Shown one piece after another: positions 14,252 to 22,565 of a DNA stretch of 25,770 nucleotides. Origin of the DNA: an uncultured Anaerolineaceae bacterium. GTDB taxonomy: Bacteria; Chloroflexota; Anaerolineae; Anaerolineales; Anaerolineaceae. The notes under the pieces are model-generated. The model had not been told where the DNA came from and searched no databases. It was given only the letters and a program-made list of their open reading frames with translations. The stretch is from positions 1 through 25,770 of the forward strand of contig CALIHP010000080.1 in the NCBI GenBank assembly GCA_938020565.1. The letters run 5' to 3'. Numbering within the stretch: the first letter of the stretch is position 1; every line of letters begins with the position of its first letter. A program made the position numbers and the translations under genes.

Positions 14252-16109
14252 GATTAAACCTGAACCTTCGGTATAACTTAACCGCGCCTTCCGGGCACAT
14301 CTGCCGAACGCGATCCTTCAGCTTCCGGACCAACCGAACGGGCAGTGGGATTTTTTGAATAGAGGAAAGGAAATCATCAAACGTACTCGTGCGGACCTCC
14401 TCATATTCTTTCAGCACGCTTTTCGTCTCGTCAAACATCGTCTGATAATCGGATATCAGGACGCGCGCATATGCGTCCGACATCACCCAGCCCGATAAAT
14501 AACGCTGAGACGCGGCGATAAATTGGAAAATACGCTCGATCGCGTGAAGAAACGTTCCGTCGTTCGGAAGCGGCTCAGGCGGAAAATCTTCGAGCGTAAA
14601 GCCGGCTTCCAGGATCGGCGCCAACGCTTCGCGCCGGGCCCAGAAAACCGACCCGATCGCGATCAGCCGCTTCCGCCGGTCGATCTTCGCTTCAAGTCCG
14701 AGCCGCTTTCCAAGCGCAGCGACCTGATCATAGCAGATCGTCCAATAATCCACGCTCGACCAGAAATATGTTCCCCAAAACGGCGGCGGCGGAGCTAACA
14801 ATCCTAACCGCGGGTTCTGATCAAACGTGGTCAGGACATTCTCAATATAATCAGAACTATGCAGCGTCGCATCCCAGATCGAATCGGCAAAGGCTTTTCC
14901 AACTGAGCTGAACTCTTTCTGTGAGCTTTTTTTATCATGAATGAAGCAGATCACATCATACCGCGTGATCCAGCCGGCGCAGCCAACCAGCAGCGCGGAC
15001 AGCTCCCGCCCGCGCGCCGGAACAACCCGAATAACAGCGTCAGCCCGGACAGCCGGGCGTATTTTCTCCGCTTTGTCTTCCGAATCCGTCGTAATCACGA
15101 GATCGATCCAGGCCGGAACGTTCCGAAGATACGCGGCGCAATCCTCGATCAAATCTGCATAATATAAATGCGCAATGACGCAGACTTTTTTCCCGGACGG
15201 GGCCGCCGCCGCGATTTTCCCGCGTCCCGGGAGAACGAAATTCAGGTTCAGAATCTCCTTCAAATCCGCCGCGTCATATTTCCGCAGCAGATGATCATAA
15301 ACGAGTTTGAGGTCATAGTCATACGTTTCCTGAATAAACGCCAGCGACCTCTGGAAATCGAAGCCATCGTTATAACGCAGCCCCAGCCTGCGCGGGATCA
15401 TAAACGAACGCCGTTTCAGGACCGGATAATTCCGTTTCGAAAGGAGTTCGTAAAGCGCGAACGAATGCGGATCGAAGTTTTTTCTCCGATCCGGGCTCTC
15501 CAGGTCAGCCGTATCCGAAAACGCGCCCCAGCGATACCCCAGATCTTCAAAATATCTCGTCAGCACCGCGCAAAACCGATCGCTTAAATCTCTCGGGTCG
15601 ATAATCTCAGGGAATCGCTCCCAATAACGAAAGAACTCCCCGCTTTGAATCGTTTTTTCACCGAAGACCAGGAAATACGTCTGCAAATAGCGGGGCCGGT
15701 AGCCGTAAGGACTGCGTACTCCCGGAGCCTCCCCATGAACGCTCAGGCCCCAGAAATCGAGCTTTCGCTCTTCCATACGTTCGAAAATTGTTTGAAACGG
15801 AATAAACGGACCAAAAAACGAATCGTTAGCCAATACGACCTCATCGAACGTCCGGAGCTTCGCCTCGCCGCAGATCGCGACGACGCCTTCTTTCCATGCC
15901 CCCGCGTCAAATCCGCGGTTCTCGCGGACTACGAACGTGTCGGCGAAGCGGGAAAGACGCTCCCGGCCTTCGTCCTGAACAACGCCGTTCACAATGACAA
16001 TCAGCTCGGTTAAAACTCGCCGTAAGTCGGCCAGAAGGAAGGTCACGTAATCGTCAACGACTCCATCTGCGTCATAAAACAGGAAAATCCCCAATCGCCT
16101 TTTTTTCAT
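14244..16109 (-). CDS. Rhamnan synthesis F (RgpF)-like glycosyltransferase-family protein
   Basis: 621-aa protein of the RgpF family, found in rhamnan, teichoic-acid and O-antigen loci. It has two similar halves. The first carries ENRGFDAGAWK (63-73), ANDSFFGPF (94-102) and DFWGLS. The second begins near 308 with VCVIAHLYYADLIEDC and carries FIHDKKSS (389-396), LGLLAPPPPFWG and GSVFWAR. The role is probably side-chain or chain-modifying transfer in cell-surface glycan assembly in the cytoplasm; a donor sugar cannot be named. GAAGGGAG lies 10 nt before the ATG and an extended -10 promoter lies 33 nt upstream. It is the first gene of a two-gene operon with the methyltransferase-kinase. Confidence 0.85.
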   Translation of the reverse strand: MKKRRLGIFLFYDADGVVDDYVTFLLADLRRVLTELIVIVNGVVQDEGRERLSRFADTFVVRENRGFDAGAWKEGVVAICGEAKLRTFDEVVLANDSFFGPFIPFQTIFERMEERKLDFWGLSVHGEAPGVRSPYGYRPRYLQTYFLVFGEKTIQSGEFFRYWERFPEIIDPRDLSDRFCAVLTRYFEDLGYRWGAFSDTADLESPDRRKNFDPHSFALYELLSKRNYPVLKRRSFMIPRRLGLRYNDGFDFQRSLAFIQETYDYDLKLVYDHLLRKYDAADLKEILNLNFVLPGRGKIAAAAPSGKKVCVIAHLYYADLIEDCAAYLRNVPAWIDLVITTDSEDKAEKIRPAVRADAVIRVVPARGRELSALLVGCAGWITRYDVICFIHDKKSSQKEFSSVGKAFADSIWDATLHSSDYIENVLTTFDQNPRLGLLAPPPPFWGTYFWSSVDYWTICYDQVAALGKRLGLEAKIDRRKRLIAIGSVFWARREALAPILEAGFTLEDFPPEPLPNDGTFLHAIERIFQFIAASQRYLSGWVMSDAYARVLISDYQTMFDETKSVLKEYEEVRTSTFDDFLSSIQKIPLPVRLVRKLKDRVRQMCPEGAVKLYRRFRFNRG

Positions 16110-16141
16110 CCGCAGCCGACTCCCTTCAAGCTCGTCATCTA

Positions 16142-16150
16142 ATTATACCA
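16142..16150 (-). promoter_or_regulatory. Extended -10 promoter of the rgpF-like operon
   Basis: On the minus strand TGG-TATAAT forms an extended -10 element (TGN plus a perfect hexamer) 32 nt before the gene start. No strong -35 is needed or seen. Confidence 0.6.
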
Positions 16151-16194
16151 ACCGCGTGATACGATTCCCATCTTCGACGGCGCATACCTCAAAC

Positions 16195-16932
16195 TCACCC
16201 TCGCGTCATCCATTCCAGCATCCGCCGGATATAGCGTTCAGGATCCTGCGCCATATTTTCACAGTGCCGGCAGTGCGGATGCCGGGTAAAATCCACGTTC
16301 GGGAAATATCTCCGGATCGCTTTCAGCTGTGTGCGCTCCGTCGTATCCAGCTCAATATGCACGCGCCGCTGCAGCCCGATCGGCATCGGCTCCAGCCGGT
16401 AATCCGAACATGCGGCAAAAATCCGTTTCGCGCTTTCCGCGTCAATTTTGAGGCAATTTTCAACCAGTATTTCCGCGATTTTTTCAGGATACACTTTGCT
16501 GATGAATCGAACGACCGCCCTTCGGTTCCGTCGGGCTATCCAAAGCGCCATAAAATAAAAACCCAGCAGAAAACGCCGCATCACTTTCGCCCCATTCAGC
16601 AGCGACGCCCCCTCCAGCCACACTCTCTCAAACCGAATCTCATCCCGCTTCAGCAGCTCGTACGCCAACGCCGCGCCCATTGAAGCGCCGAAAACAAGTT
16701 GAATCTGCGAATGCCCCGTTTCCAGGAGCCAATCCGTCAGCGCCGCAGCTTCCGCTTCAACCGACTCATAACCGCCGGATTGTCCATGTCCGCCCTGATC
16801 GGGAAAAATTACGAAAGAATCGTCAGGCACAAATTCCCGGAAGATACCGAATAACGCCTCGCCCGGAAGCCCCATCGGGTGAAGCAGCAGAATCGCCGGA
16901 CAATCCTGCCGCCCAAATGTGTGAATGTACAT
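16195..16932 (-). CDS. Alpha/beta-hydrolase
   Basis: 245-aa cytoplasmic alpha/beta-hydrolase-fold protein without a signal peptide. Visible are the oxyanion region LLLHPMG (16-21), FPDQGGHGQSGG (63-74), the nucleophile elbow FGASMGAAL (Ser in GxSxG-like GASMG), and a candidate catalytic His in the Cys/His-rich PHCRHCENM near the C-terminus. The middle segment (about 117-165) is a basic, hydrophobic lid-like insertion. The substrate is unknown. AAGGG lies 9 nt before the ATG. It begins only about 20 nt after the terminator that closes the gatCAB operon, so expression may depend on read-through or on a promoter I could not identify. Confidence 0.85.
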   Translation of the reverse strand: MYIHTFGRQDCPAILLLHPMGLPGEALFGIFREFVPDDSFVIFPDQGGHGQSGGYESVEAEAAALTDWLLETGHSQIQLVFGASMGAALAYELLKRDEIRFERVWLEGASLLNGAKVMRRFLLGFYFMALWIARRNRRAVVRFISKVYPEKIAEILVENCLKIDAESAKRIFAACSDYRLEPMPIGLQRRVHIELDTTERTQLKAIRRYFPNVDFTRHPHCRHCENMAQDPERYIRRMLEWMTRG

Positions 16933-16950
16933 AAATTTTATCCCTTAAGC

Positions 16951-16982
16951 AAAACCGCCTTATTCTTTTCGGAACAAGGCGG
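16951..16982 (-). terminator. Terminator of the gatCAB operon
   Basis: An 11-bp stem with one G-U pair (16955-16965 with 16972-16982) closes a 6-nt loop and is followed on the minus strand by UUUU. It starts 25 nt after the gatB stop and is the clearest intrinsic terminator in the right half of the window. Confidence 0.85.
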
Positions 16983-17007
16983 CGCAGTGATGTCATCGAA
17001 AGGCTAT

Positions 17008-18447
17008 CTACCCCCGGAGCAGCTCCGACAGAATCGACTTCGCCATTTCCGGATCAGCCTTCCCGCGCATCTCTTTCATCACCTGACCCACGAACCAGCC
17101 GATCAGCGTCTCTTTCCCGCCGCGATAAGCCGCCGCTTCCTTCGGGTTCCCGTCAACAATCTTCCGGCAGACCTCCCGGATCGCGCCTTCGTCGCTGACC
17201 AGCCCCAGCCCCAGCTCCCTGACGATATCGCCCGGTTTTTTCCCGGTTTCGAGAATCTTATCGACGAGTGATTTTCCGGTTGAAGTGTTAATCGTTTTTG
17301 CGTCCACGAGCTTGATAATCTCGACAAGATCCTCAGGGCGAATCGGAAGCTCAGCCAGCGAAACGCCCTTTTCGTTAACAACGCGCAGCACTTCGTTCAT
17401 CATCCAATTCGAAACGCGCTTCGTATCGCCGCCGTACAGCCTGCACGCCGTTTCGAAGAATTCGGACGTCTCGCGATCCGCGGTCAGAATCGACGCGTCA
17501 TACGCCGGCAGCCCCAGCTCGTCCATAAAGCGGGCCCGTTTCGCGCGCGGAAGCTCGGGCATACTTTTCCTGACCTCTTCGTAAAACTCAGGCGAAATAA
17601 CAACCGGCATCAGGTTCGGTTCATGGAAGTAACGATAGTCCGCCGCGGTTTCCTTGGAACGCATCTTCCGCAGTACCTGCGCGTCGTTATCCCATTCAAT
17701 CGTCCACTGCTCGATCTTATTTCCGGCCTCAACCTCCCGAATCTGCCGCTGAACCTCGTTCGCAATCGCAGACCGAACCGCTTCGATCGAGTTGATATTC
17801 TTAATTTCGCAGCGCTTCCCCAGCTCTTTCGACCCCTTCGGCGCGATCGAAACGTTCGCGTCGCAGCGTAAATGAGCACGCTCCATATTGGCTTCGGAAA
17901 TCCCGATCCAACGCAGCAGCTGCCGCAGCTTCATCAGGTATGTCGCCGCCTCGTCCGCCGAATGCAGATCCGGCATCGTCACCATCTCGATCAGCGGCAC
18001 GCCGCAGCGATTCATATCGATCAGGCGAACGCCGCCCTCGTTCTTCGTCTTTCCCGCGTCCTCTTCCATATGCAGGTTATGAATATGAACGCGAATTTCC
18101 CGTCCGTCGTCCATATTGAAGTCCAGATAACCGCCGACGCCGATCGGCCGCGTATCCTGCGTGACCTGATATCCCGAAGGAAGGTCAGCGTACATATAAT
18201 TCTTCCGATCGAACAGAGACGTCAGGTTCACCTCGGAATTCATCGCCAGACAAAGGCGCAGGCCCTTTTCAACCATCGCCCGGTTCGTCGCCGGAAGCGA
18301 TCCGGGAAGCCCGGCGCAGGTCGGGCAGATATTCGTATTCGGAGCGTCGTTCCAACTATCCGCTTTACAACCGCAAAACGCTTTCGTGACCGTATTCAGC
18401 TGGATATGCGTCTCGAGTCCGATCGTTACTTCGTATTCAGTCGCCAT
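17008..18447 (-). CDS. gatB: Asp-tRNA(Asn)/Glu-tRNA(Gln) amidotransferase subunit B
   Basis: 479 aa from the ATG at 18447 (MATEYEVTIGLETH), which has AGGGG 6 nt upstream; a 14-codon upstream extension lacks a ribosome-binding site. GatB binds the misacylated tRNA and phosphorylates the Asp/Glu side chain before amidation. The cradle domain begins with GLETHIQL and has the zinc cysteines CGC and CPTC (NICPTCAGLPG), then DRKNYMYADLPSGYQ, HLEED-like HMEEDAGK, and RCDANVSI. The C-terminal helical and YqeY-like tail domain runs from about residue 330. It lies 8 nt after gatA and ends at a strong terminator. Confidence 0.97.
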   Translation of the reverse strand: MATEYEVTIGLETHIQLNTVTKAFCGCKADSWNDAPNTNICPTCAGLPGSLPATNRAMVEKGLRLCLAMNSEVNLTSLFDRKNYMYADLPSGYQVTQDTRPIGVGGYLDFNMDDGREIRVHIHNLHMEEDAGKTKNEGGVRLIDMNRCGVPLIEMVTMPDLHSADEAATYLMKLRQLLRWIGISEANMERAHLRCDANVSIAPKGSKELGKRCEIKNINSIEAVRSAIANEVQRQIREVEAGNKIEQWTIEWDNDAQVLRKMRSKETAADYRYFHEPNLMPVVISPEFYEEVRKSMPELPRAKRARFMDELGLPAYDASILTADRETSEFFETACRLYGGDTKRVSNWMMNEVLRVVNEKGVSLAELPIRPEDLVEIIKLVDAKTINTSTGKSLVDKILETGKKPGDIVRELGLGLVSDEGAIREVCRKIVDGNPKEAAAYRGGKETLIGWFVGQVMKEMRGKADPEMAKSILSELLRG

Positions 18448-18455
18448 TCGCACCC

Positions 18456-20042
18456 CTATCGTAAGGCCATCGGCTTTACCGATCGCCACTCTTCATCAGC
18501 GGTCGCCCGCTCAAACGCGTACGCCGCGCGGAGAATCTTCGATTCGCAATAATCGTAACCAGCCGCCTGAAGCCCGATCGGCAGTCCTTCCTTCGACAGG
18601 CCGGCGGGGAAGCTGATCCCCGGCGTCCCGGCAAAGTTCATCGGCGAGGTAAACTGATCGGCAAACTGCATCAGCAGCGAATCCTTCGCAGTCGCGCCGC
18701 CGAACTCAAACGCGGGAGACGGCGTCGACGGCGTCAGCAGCACGTCCAGGCGATACTTTCCGTCCGGGTCAAACGCATGATCAAAATCAGCGCGAAGAAG
18801 CCCGCGGGCCTGCTGCGCCCTGCGATAATATTTCTCATAAAATTTCTCCTGAGAGATAAAAATTCCGGTCAGGAGACGCAATTTCGTCTGATACCCGAAC
18901 CCTTCGCCGCGCGTCTTATAGTACAGATCGTACATATCCGCAACGCTTCTTTTCGTCGGGACGCCAAAGCGAAGGCCGTCGTAACGCTGGAGATTTGAAT
19001 ACGCTTCGATCCGGCTGATCGCGAAATACGCCGGCACCGAATACTTCGTATTCTTCATCGGCACGTCCTCGATAATTTCAGCCCCGAGCGCACGGAATAT
19101 TTCAACCGCCTTTTTGAACGTCGAAAGAACGTCCGAATCGATCGGCGCCCCGGCGTACATGCCGTTCGCGTCAATATGCGTAATTTCAAGGTAATCGGGA
19201 GAAATCCCGATCCGCATTCCCTTGACCCCTTTGACCATTTCAGCCACATAATCGTCGATCGCAACCCGCCCGGTCACGCCGTCTTTCGGATCTGCGCCGG
19301 AAATCTCGCGCATGACAATCGCCGCATCCGCAACCGACCTCGTCAAAGGCCCGATTGTGTCCATCGAGGAAGCGAACGGGATCACCCCATAGCGCGATAC
19401 GCGCCCGTACGTCGGCTTCAATCCCACCGTGCCGGTAAACGCCGCGGGCTCGCGGATCGAGCCACCGGTATCCGTCCCGAGGGAAATCGCCCCCTCTTCC
19501 GCGGCAACCGCCGCCGCCGATCCGCCCGACGACCCGCCGGGAACGCGCGTGAAGTCCCATGGATTCCGGACCGTCGGTTTAAACGCCGTCGTTTCGTTCG
19601 ATCCGCCGAACGTAAACTCGTCTAAGTTGACCTTACCGAACAGGACCGCATCCGTCTGATCCATCTTCTCGATCACGGTCGAATTATACGGCGGCTTCCA
19701 TCCATCCAGGATTTTCGCCGCGGCTGTCGTCTGGATTCCCTTCGTGCAGAATACATCCTTCGCCGAATACGGAACGCCCGCCAGCGGACCGACCGCTTCG
19801 CCGGCGGCGATCCGCCGATCAACCTCCGAAGCCTTCTCGCGCGCCTCCCGCTCGGTCAGCAGGATAAACGCGTGGACCTTTTCCAGGTCCTCGGCTGTCT
19901 CCGTCGCGCCGGCCTGCCCCGGGCGGCCGTCAACTTTCCTGACCTGCGCAAGCGTCGCGTCCAAAAGCTCGACGGCGCTGATTTCGCGGTCCCGAATCAA
20001 TTTTGCCTGTTCAAGGGCGGTTAAATGAGTTAAATCTGTCAT
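18456..20042 (-). CDS. gatA: Asp-tRNA(Asn)/Glu-tRNA(Gln) amidotransferase subunit A
   Basis: 528-aa amidase-signature protein that frees ammonia from glutamine for GatB. The Ser-cisSer-Lys triad is visible as K95 (SAKD), S171 (PGGSSGGS) and S195 (GTDTGGSIRE), with spacing like characterised GatA. It is somewhat longer than the typical roughly 485 aa because of an extra charged segment at about 37-56 and small insertions near 300. In the signature GGSIRQPA the usual Gln is Glu (GGSIREPA). It lies 3 nt after gatC. The presence of gatCAB implies indirect formation of Gln-tRNA and/or Asn-tRNA in this organism. Confidence 0.97.
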   Translation of the reverse strand: MTDLTHLTALEQAKLIRDREISAVELLDATLAQVRKVDGRPGQAGATETAEDLEKVHAFILLTEREAREKASEVDRRIAAGEAVGPLAGVPYSAKDVFCTKGIQTTAAAKILDGWKPPYNSTVIEKMDQTDAVLFGKVNLDEFTFGGSNETTAFKPTVRNPWDFTRVPGGSSGGSAAAVAAEEGAISLGTDTGGSIREPAAFTGTVGLKPTYGRVSRYGVIPFASSMDTIGPLTRSVADAAIVMREISGADPKDGVTGRVAIDDYVAEMVKGVKGMRIGISPDYLEITHIDANGMYAGAPIDSDVLSTFKKAVEIFRALGAEIIEDVPMKNTKYSVPAYFAISRIEAYSNLQRYDGLRFGVPTKRSVADMYDLYYKTRGEGFGYQTKLRLLTGIFISQEKFYEKYYRRAQQARGLLRADFDHAFDPDGKYRLDVLLTPSTPSPAFEFGGATAKDSLLMQFADQFTSPMNFAGTPGISFPAGLSKEGLPIGLQAAGYDYCESKILRAAYAFERATADEEWRSVKPMALR

Positions 20043-20045
20043 AAG

Positions 20046-20369
20046 TCAGCTCAATTTCTGATGCGGAACGTCCGGCGCGACAATATAACCGTCCTGCGTC
20101 CGCGGCGCTTCCGCTAAAATTCCCTCAACGTTTTCAAACGGCGTCCATACGTCTTCCCGAAGCGGGATCCGAATCTCCTGCGGATATGGATTCCCATGCA
20201 CAACCGCGGGCATGTCAACGTCCAGCGGGATCGCGCTTAACTGATCGATGACCTTTATCTGTTCGTTCATCTTCGCAATTATCGATTCGGCCTCCGCGGG
20301 CGTCAATTCGACCTCGCCGACCTGAGCGAACTGTTCGAACATCTCTTTCGTAATAACTACTTTTTCCAT
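20046..20369 (-). CDS. gatC: Asp-tRNA(Asn)/Glu-tRNA(Gln) amidotransferase subunit C
   Basis: 107-aa GatC, the small belt subunit that stabilises GatA-GatB. The N-terminal helix ITKEMFEQFAQVGEVELTPAEAESI, the central LDVDMPAVV linker (GatC commonly has LxxVxPT here) and the C-terminal ILAEAPRTQDGYIVAPDV are family-typical. It is the first gene of gatC-gatA-gatB. AAAGGT lies about 11 nt before the ATG, and an extended -10 element is found about 77 nt upstream. Confidence 0.93.
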   Translation of the reverse strand: MEKVVITKEMFEQFAQVGEVELTPAEAESIIAKMNEQIKVIDQLSAIPLDVDMPAVVHGNPYPQEIRIPLREDVWTPFENVEGILAEAPRTQDGYIVAPDVPHQKLS

Positions 20370-20445
20370 TTATGATTTTACCTTTGCAGTATCTCGGAAT
20401 GGGGTCAGCTGATTTTCCGCTGAAAGACAACCGATTTAACCGTCT

Positions 20446-20454
20446 ATTTTACCA
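20446..20454 (-). promoter_or_regulatory. Candidate extended -10 promoter of gatCAB
   Basis: On the minus strand TGG-TAAAAT resembles the extended -10 element before the rgpF-like gene, one base off consensus. It would give a leader of about 70 nt before gatC. The rest of the 285-base gap holds the candidate terminator of the sugar transporter operon and nothing else I can support. Confidence 0.4.
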
Positions 20455-20559
20455 AAAAACCGCCGTTGAATCCGTTCGCTCCTTTTTTTCCGTGCAGGAA
20501 CGGTACAGCCATAAACCGCATTCTGATCTCCAATCATCCTGGCTCCCCTGATTCCACGG

Positions 20560-20587
20560 AAAAAAGAGGCGCCTGCGTCCGCAAGGC
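20560..20587 (-). terminator. Candidate terminator of the sugar ABC transporter operon
   Basis: On the minus strand GCCTTGC (20587-20581) pairs with GCAGGC (20576-20571) with one bulged base and a 4-nt loop. GCCTC and six U residues follow (plus-strand A-run 20560-20565). It lies about 70 nt after the last permease stop. Confidence 0.45.
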
Positions 20588-20654
20588 AGCCGGTTCTGAT
20601 CCGACAAAACCTTGGTTCAGGATGACGGCTGCGCCCCGCGCTTCATCGCCTGAT

Positions 20655-21497
20655 TTATCCCTTAATCGCTCCCGCGGTCAGGCCTTTGATAAACTGGGAC
20701 GACATCAGCAGATAAAGAATGATGACCGGCAGCGCTGAAAGCGTCAGGACCGCCAGAACGCGGCTCCAATCCGTTTGATACTGTCCGAAAAGACGCGTCA
20801 CGCCGAGCAACAGCGTCTTCGATTTCTCATCCGTGATAAATAACAGCGGGAACCAGAGGTCGTTCCAAAACGGAACAAGATTATAAATCGCGACCGTCGC
20901 CATCGCCGGTTTCAGCAACGGCATAATAATTACAAAAAAGATCTTCAGCCTTCCAGCCCCGTCGATAAACGCCGATTCCGTCAGTTCCCCCGGAACCGAC
21001 CGGATAAACGCCGTCATGATAAAGACCGAAACCGGAAACCCCATCGCGACATAAATCGGGATCAGGCCCCAGATCGTATTCAGCAGGCCAAGCGCTTTCA
21101 CAATCTGGATCAGCCGGATCGAGGCGATCCGGATCGGCAGCATCATACCGGCGACGATAAAGAAAAAGACCAGGTTCGAAGCTTTCCCTTTCCAATTCGC
21201 CAAGGCGTAAGCCGCGAACGCGCCAAGCGCCAGCGTTAACGCCAGAGATATGACAACAACCAAAATAGAGTTCATAAAATAACCCATGAAATCGCTGTTC
21301 GTGAAAACGTATTGATAATTCTTGAGATTCCATTTCTCCGGCAGCCCGAAAGGATTATCATAAATCGAAAATTTCGTCTTGAACGAATTAATGATCATGA
21401 TATAAATCGGGAACAGAACGATAAAAGACCAGATGACCAATACGATATGCGACGGAATATGCATGTTCTGCACGCGTTGTGATTTAAAGATTTTCAT
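20655..21497 (-). CDS. Carbohydrate ABC transporter permease, MalG/LacG-type
   Basis: 280-aa inner-membrane permease of the CUT1 family with about six transmembrane segments. The EAA loop that docks the ATPase is seen as ESAFIDGAGRLKIFFVIIMPLLKPA, and the protein ends in SQFIKGLTAGAIKG, a typical MalG-type C-terminus. The ATG at 21497 has GGAGG 10 nt upstream. An ATG at 21506 overlaps the stop of the preceding permease but has that GGAGG only 1 nt away. It is the third gene of the operon. No ATPase follows, so a shared MsmK/UgpC-type ATPase encoded elsewhere is implied. Confidence 0.93.
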   Translation of the reverse strand: MKIFKSQRVQNMHIPSHIVLVIWSFIVLFPIYIMIINSFKTKFSIYDNPFGLPEKWNLKNYQYVFTNSDFMGYFMNSILVVVISLALTLALGAFAAYALANWKGKASNLVFFFIVAGMMLPIRIASIRLIQIVKALGLLNTIWGLIPIYVAMGFPVSVFIMTAFIRSVPGELTESAFIDGAGRLKIFFVIIMPLLKPAMATVAIYNLVPFWNDLWFPLLFITDEKSKTLLLGVTRLFGQYQTDWSRVLAVLTLSALPVIILYLLMSSQFIKGLTAGAIKG

Positions 21498-21502
21498 AAG
21501 AA

Positions 21503-22450
21503 TCATGCCTCCCTTTGCGTCTTGATCAATGTTGGGACGACGAAGATCGTCAACATGATAAAAATAACCGTCGCCAACGTCGCGCCCAACCCTGAATTCG
21601 GAATCGCGACCGGATGTTCGCCGGCGATCCCTAAGCGATAGAAGAAGGTACCGATGATATCGGTCGAATAATTCGGCGGTCCGTTCGGGCCCTCCATCGC
21701 GTAAACAACATCAAAAGCGTTAAAGTTATTAACGAACGTCAGGATCGCAATGATTCCGACAATGGGCATGATCAGCGGCAGCTGAATAAACCGGAACATC
21801 TGCCACCCGCTGCACCCTTCGAGCGAAGCGGCTTCAATAACCTCCTCGGATATGCCTTGAAGCGCGGCGAAGAACATCATCGTCGGAATTCCGACCCACT
21901 GCCAGCAGCTGACCAGCGAAATAACCGGAAGCGCAATATTTTCCATCCCCAGATACGGTTGAGAAAGAAATCCGAGCCCCATTTTTTCAAAAACTGAGCC
22001 GGTCCAAACCGGGTTCAGCAGCAACTTCCAAAGATAGCCGGTAACCAGAATCGACAACGTAACCGGCAGGAACAGGATAGTCTGATACCCTCGAACCCCG
22101 CGCATCGTCTTGTTCGTCAGGATCGTCGCAAATAACATTCCCAGAACGTTCTGGACGCACATATGAATCGCGAAAAAGATCCAGGTATGCCTGAACGCGC
22201 CCCAGAACCTCTCCTTCAGGATCGGATCGGTAAAAAGCGTTATATAGTTCGAAAAACCCACGAATTGGCGGATCCCATCGTTCGTCTGATAAAACGAAAC
22301 CCGAATCGAATCGATCAACGGCCATGCCATGAAAAAGATATAAATCAGTATCCCCGGCAGCAAATAAATCATCCAATAGTGCCAGCTCGGATTAATATCC
22401 GAACCGCCCCGGAAAATTCTTCTGCGCCGGGAACCCGCCGGTTGAGCCAT
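21503..22450 (-). CDS. Carbohydrate ABC transporter permease, MalF/LacF-type
   Basis: 315-aa CUT1 permease. The start at the ATG at 22450 (MAQPAGS) follows GGGAG by 7 nt; the ATG eight codons earlier has no ribosome-binding site. A basic cytoplasmic N-terminus precedes a first membrane segment (YLLPGILIYIFFMAWPLIDSI), then several more. The EAA loop is EEVIEAASLEGCSGWQMFRFIQLPLIMP. It forms the translocation pore with the adjacent MalG-type subunit. The substrate is not readable from the permease. Confidence 0.93.
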   Translation of the reverse strand: MAQPAGSRRRRIFRGGSDINPSWHYWMIYLLPGILIYIFFMAWPLIDSIRVSFYQTNDGIRQFVGFSNYITLFTDPILKERFWGAFRHTWIFFAIHMCVQNVLGMLFATILTNKTMRGVRGYQTILFLPVTLSILVTGYLWKLLLNPVWTGSVFEKMGLGFLSQPYLGMENIALPVISLVSCWQWVGIPTMMFFAALQGISEEVIEAASLEGCSGWQMFRFIQLPLIMPIVGIIAILTFVNNFNAFDVVYAMEGPNGPPNYSTDIIGTFFYRLGIAGEHPVAIPNSGLGATLATVIFIMLTIFVVPTLIKTQREA

Positions 22451-22489
22451 ATCGTATCTCCCTTTTTTATCCATGAACTATCGACAGAA

Positions 22490-22537
22490 AAGAGGCCGCG
22501 CGGCGACGTCATACATGACCGTCCGGCGCAGCCTCTT
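22490..22537 (-). promoter_or_regulatory. Large hairpin between the binding-protein and permease genes
   Basis: A 12-bp inverted repeat with one mismatch (22490-22501 with 22526-22537) encloses a smaller GTCA/TGAC stem. On the minus strand it begins 28 nt after the binding-protein stop and is followed by TTTTC. It can act as a partial terminator and/or a 3' stabiliser that keeps binding-protein mRNA above permease mRNA, as described for malE-malF. Confidence 0.65.
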
Positions 22538-22565
22538 CTTTAATGAATCGCGCTTCGGAAAAAGC

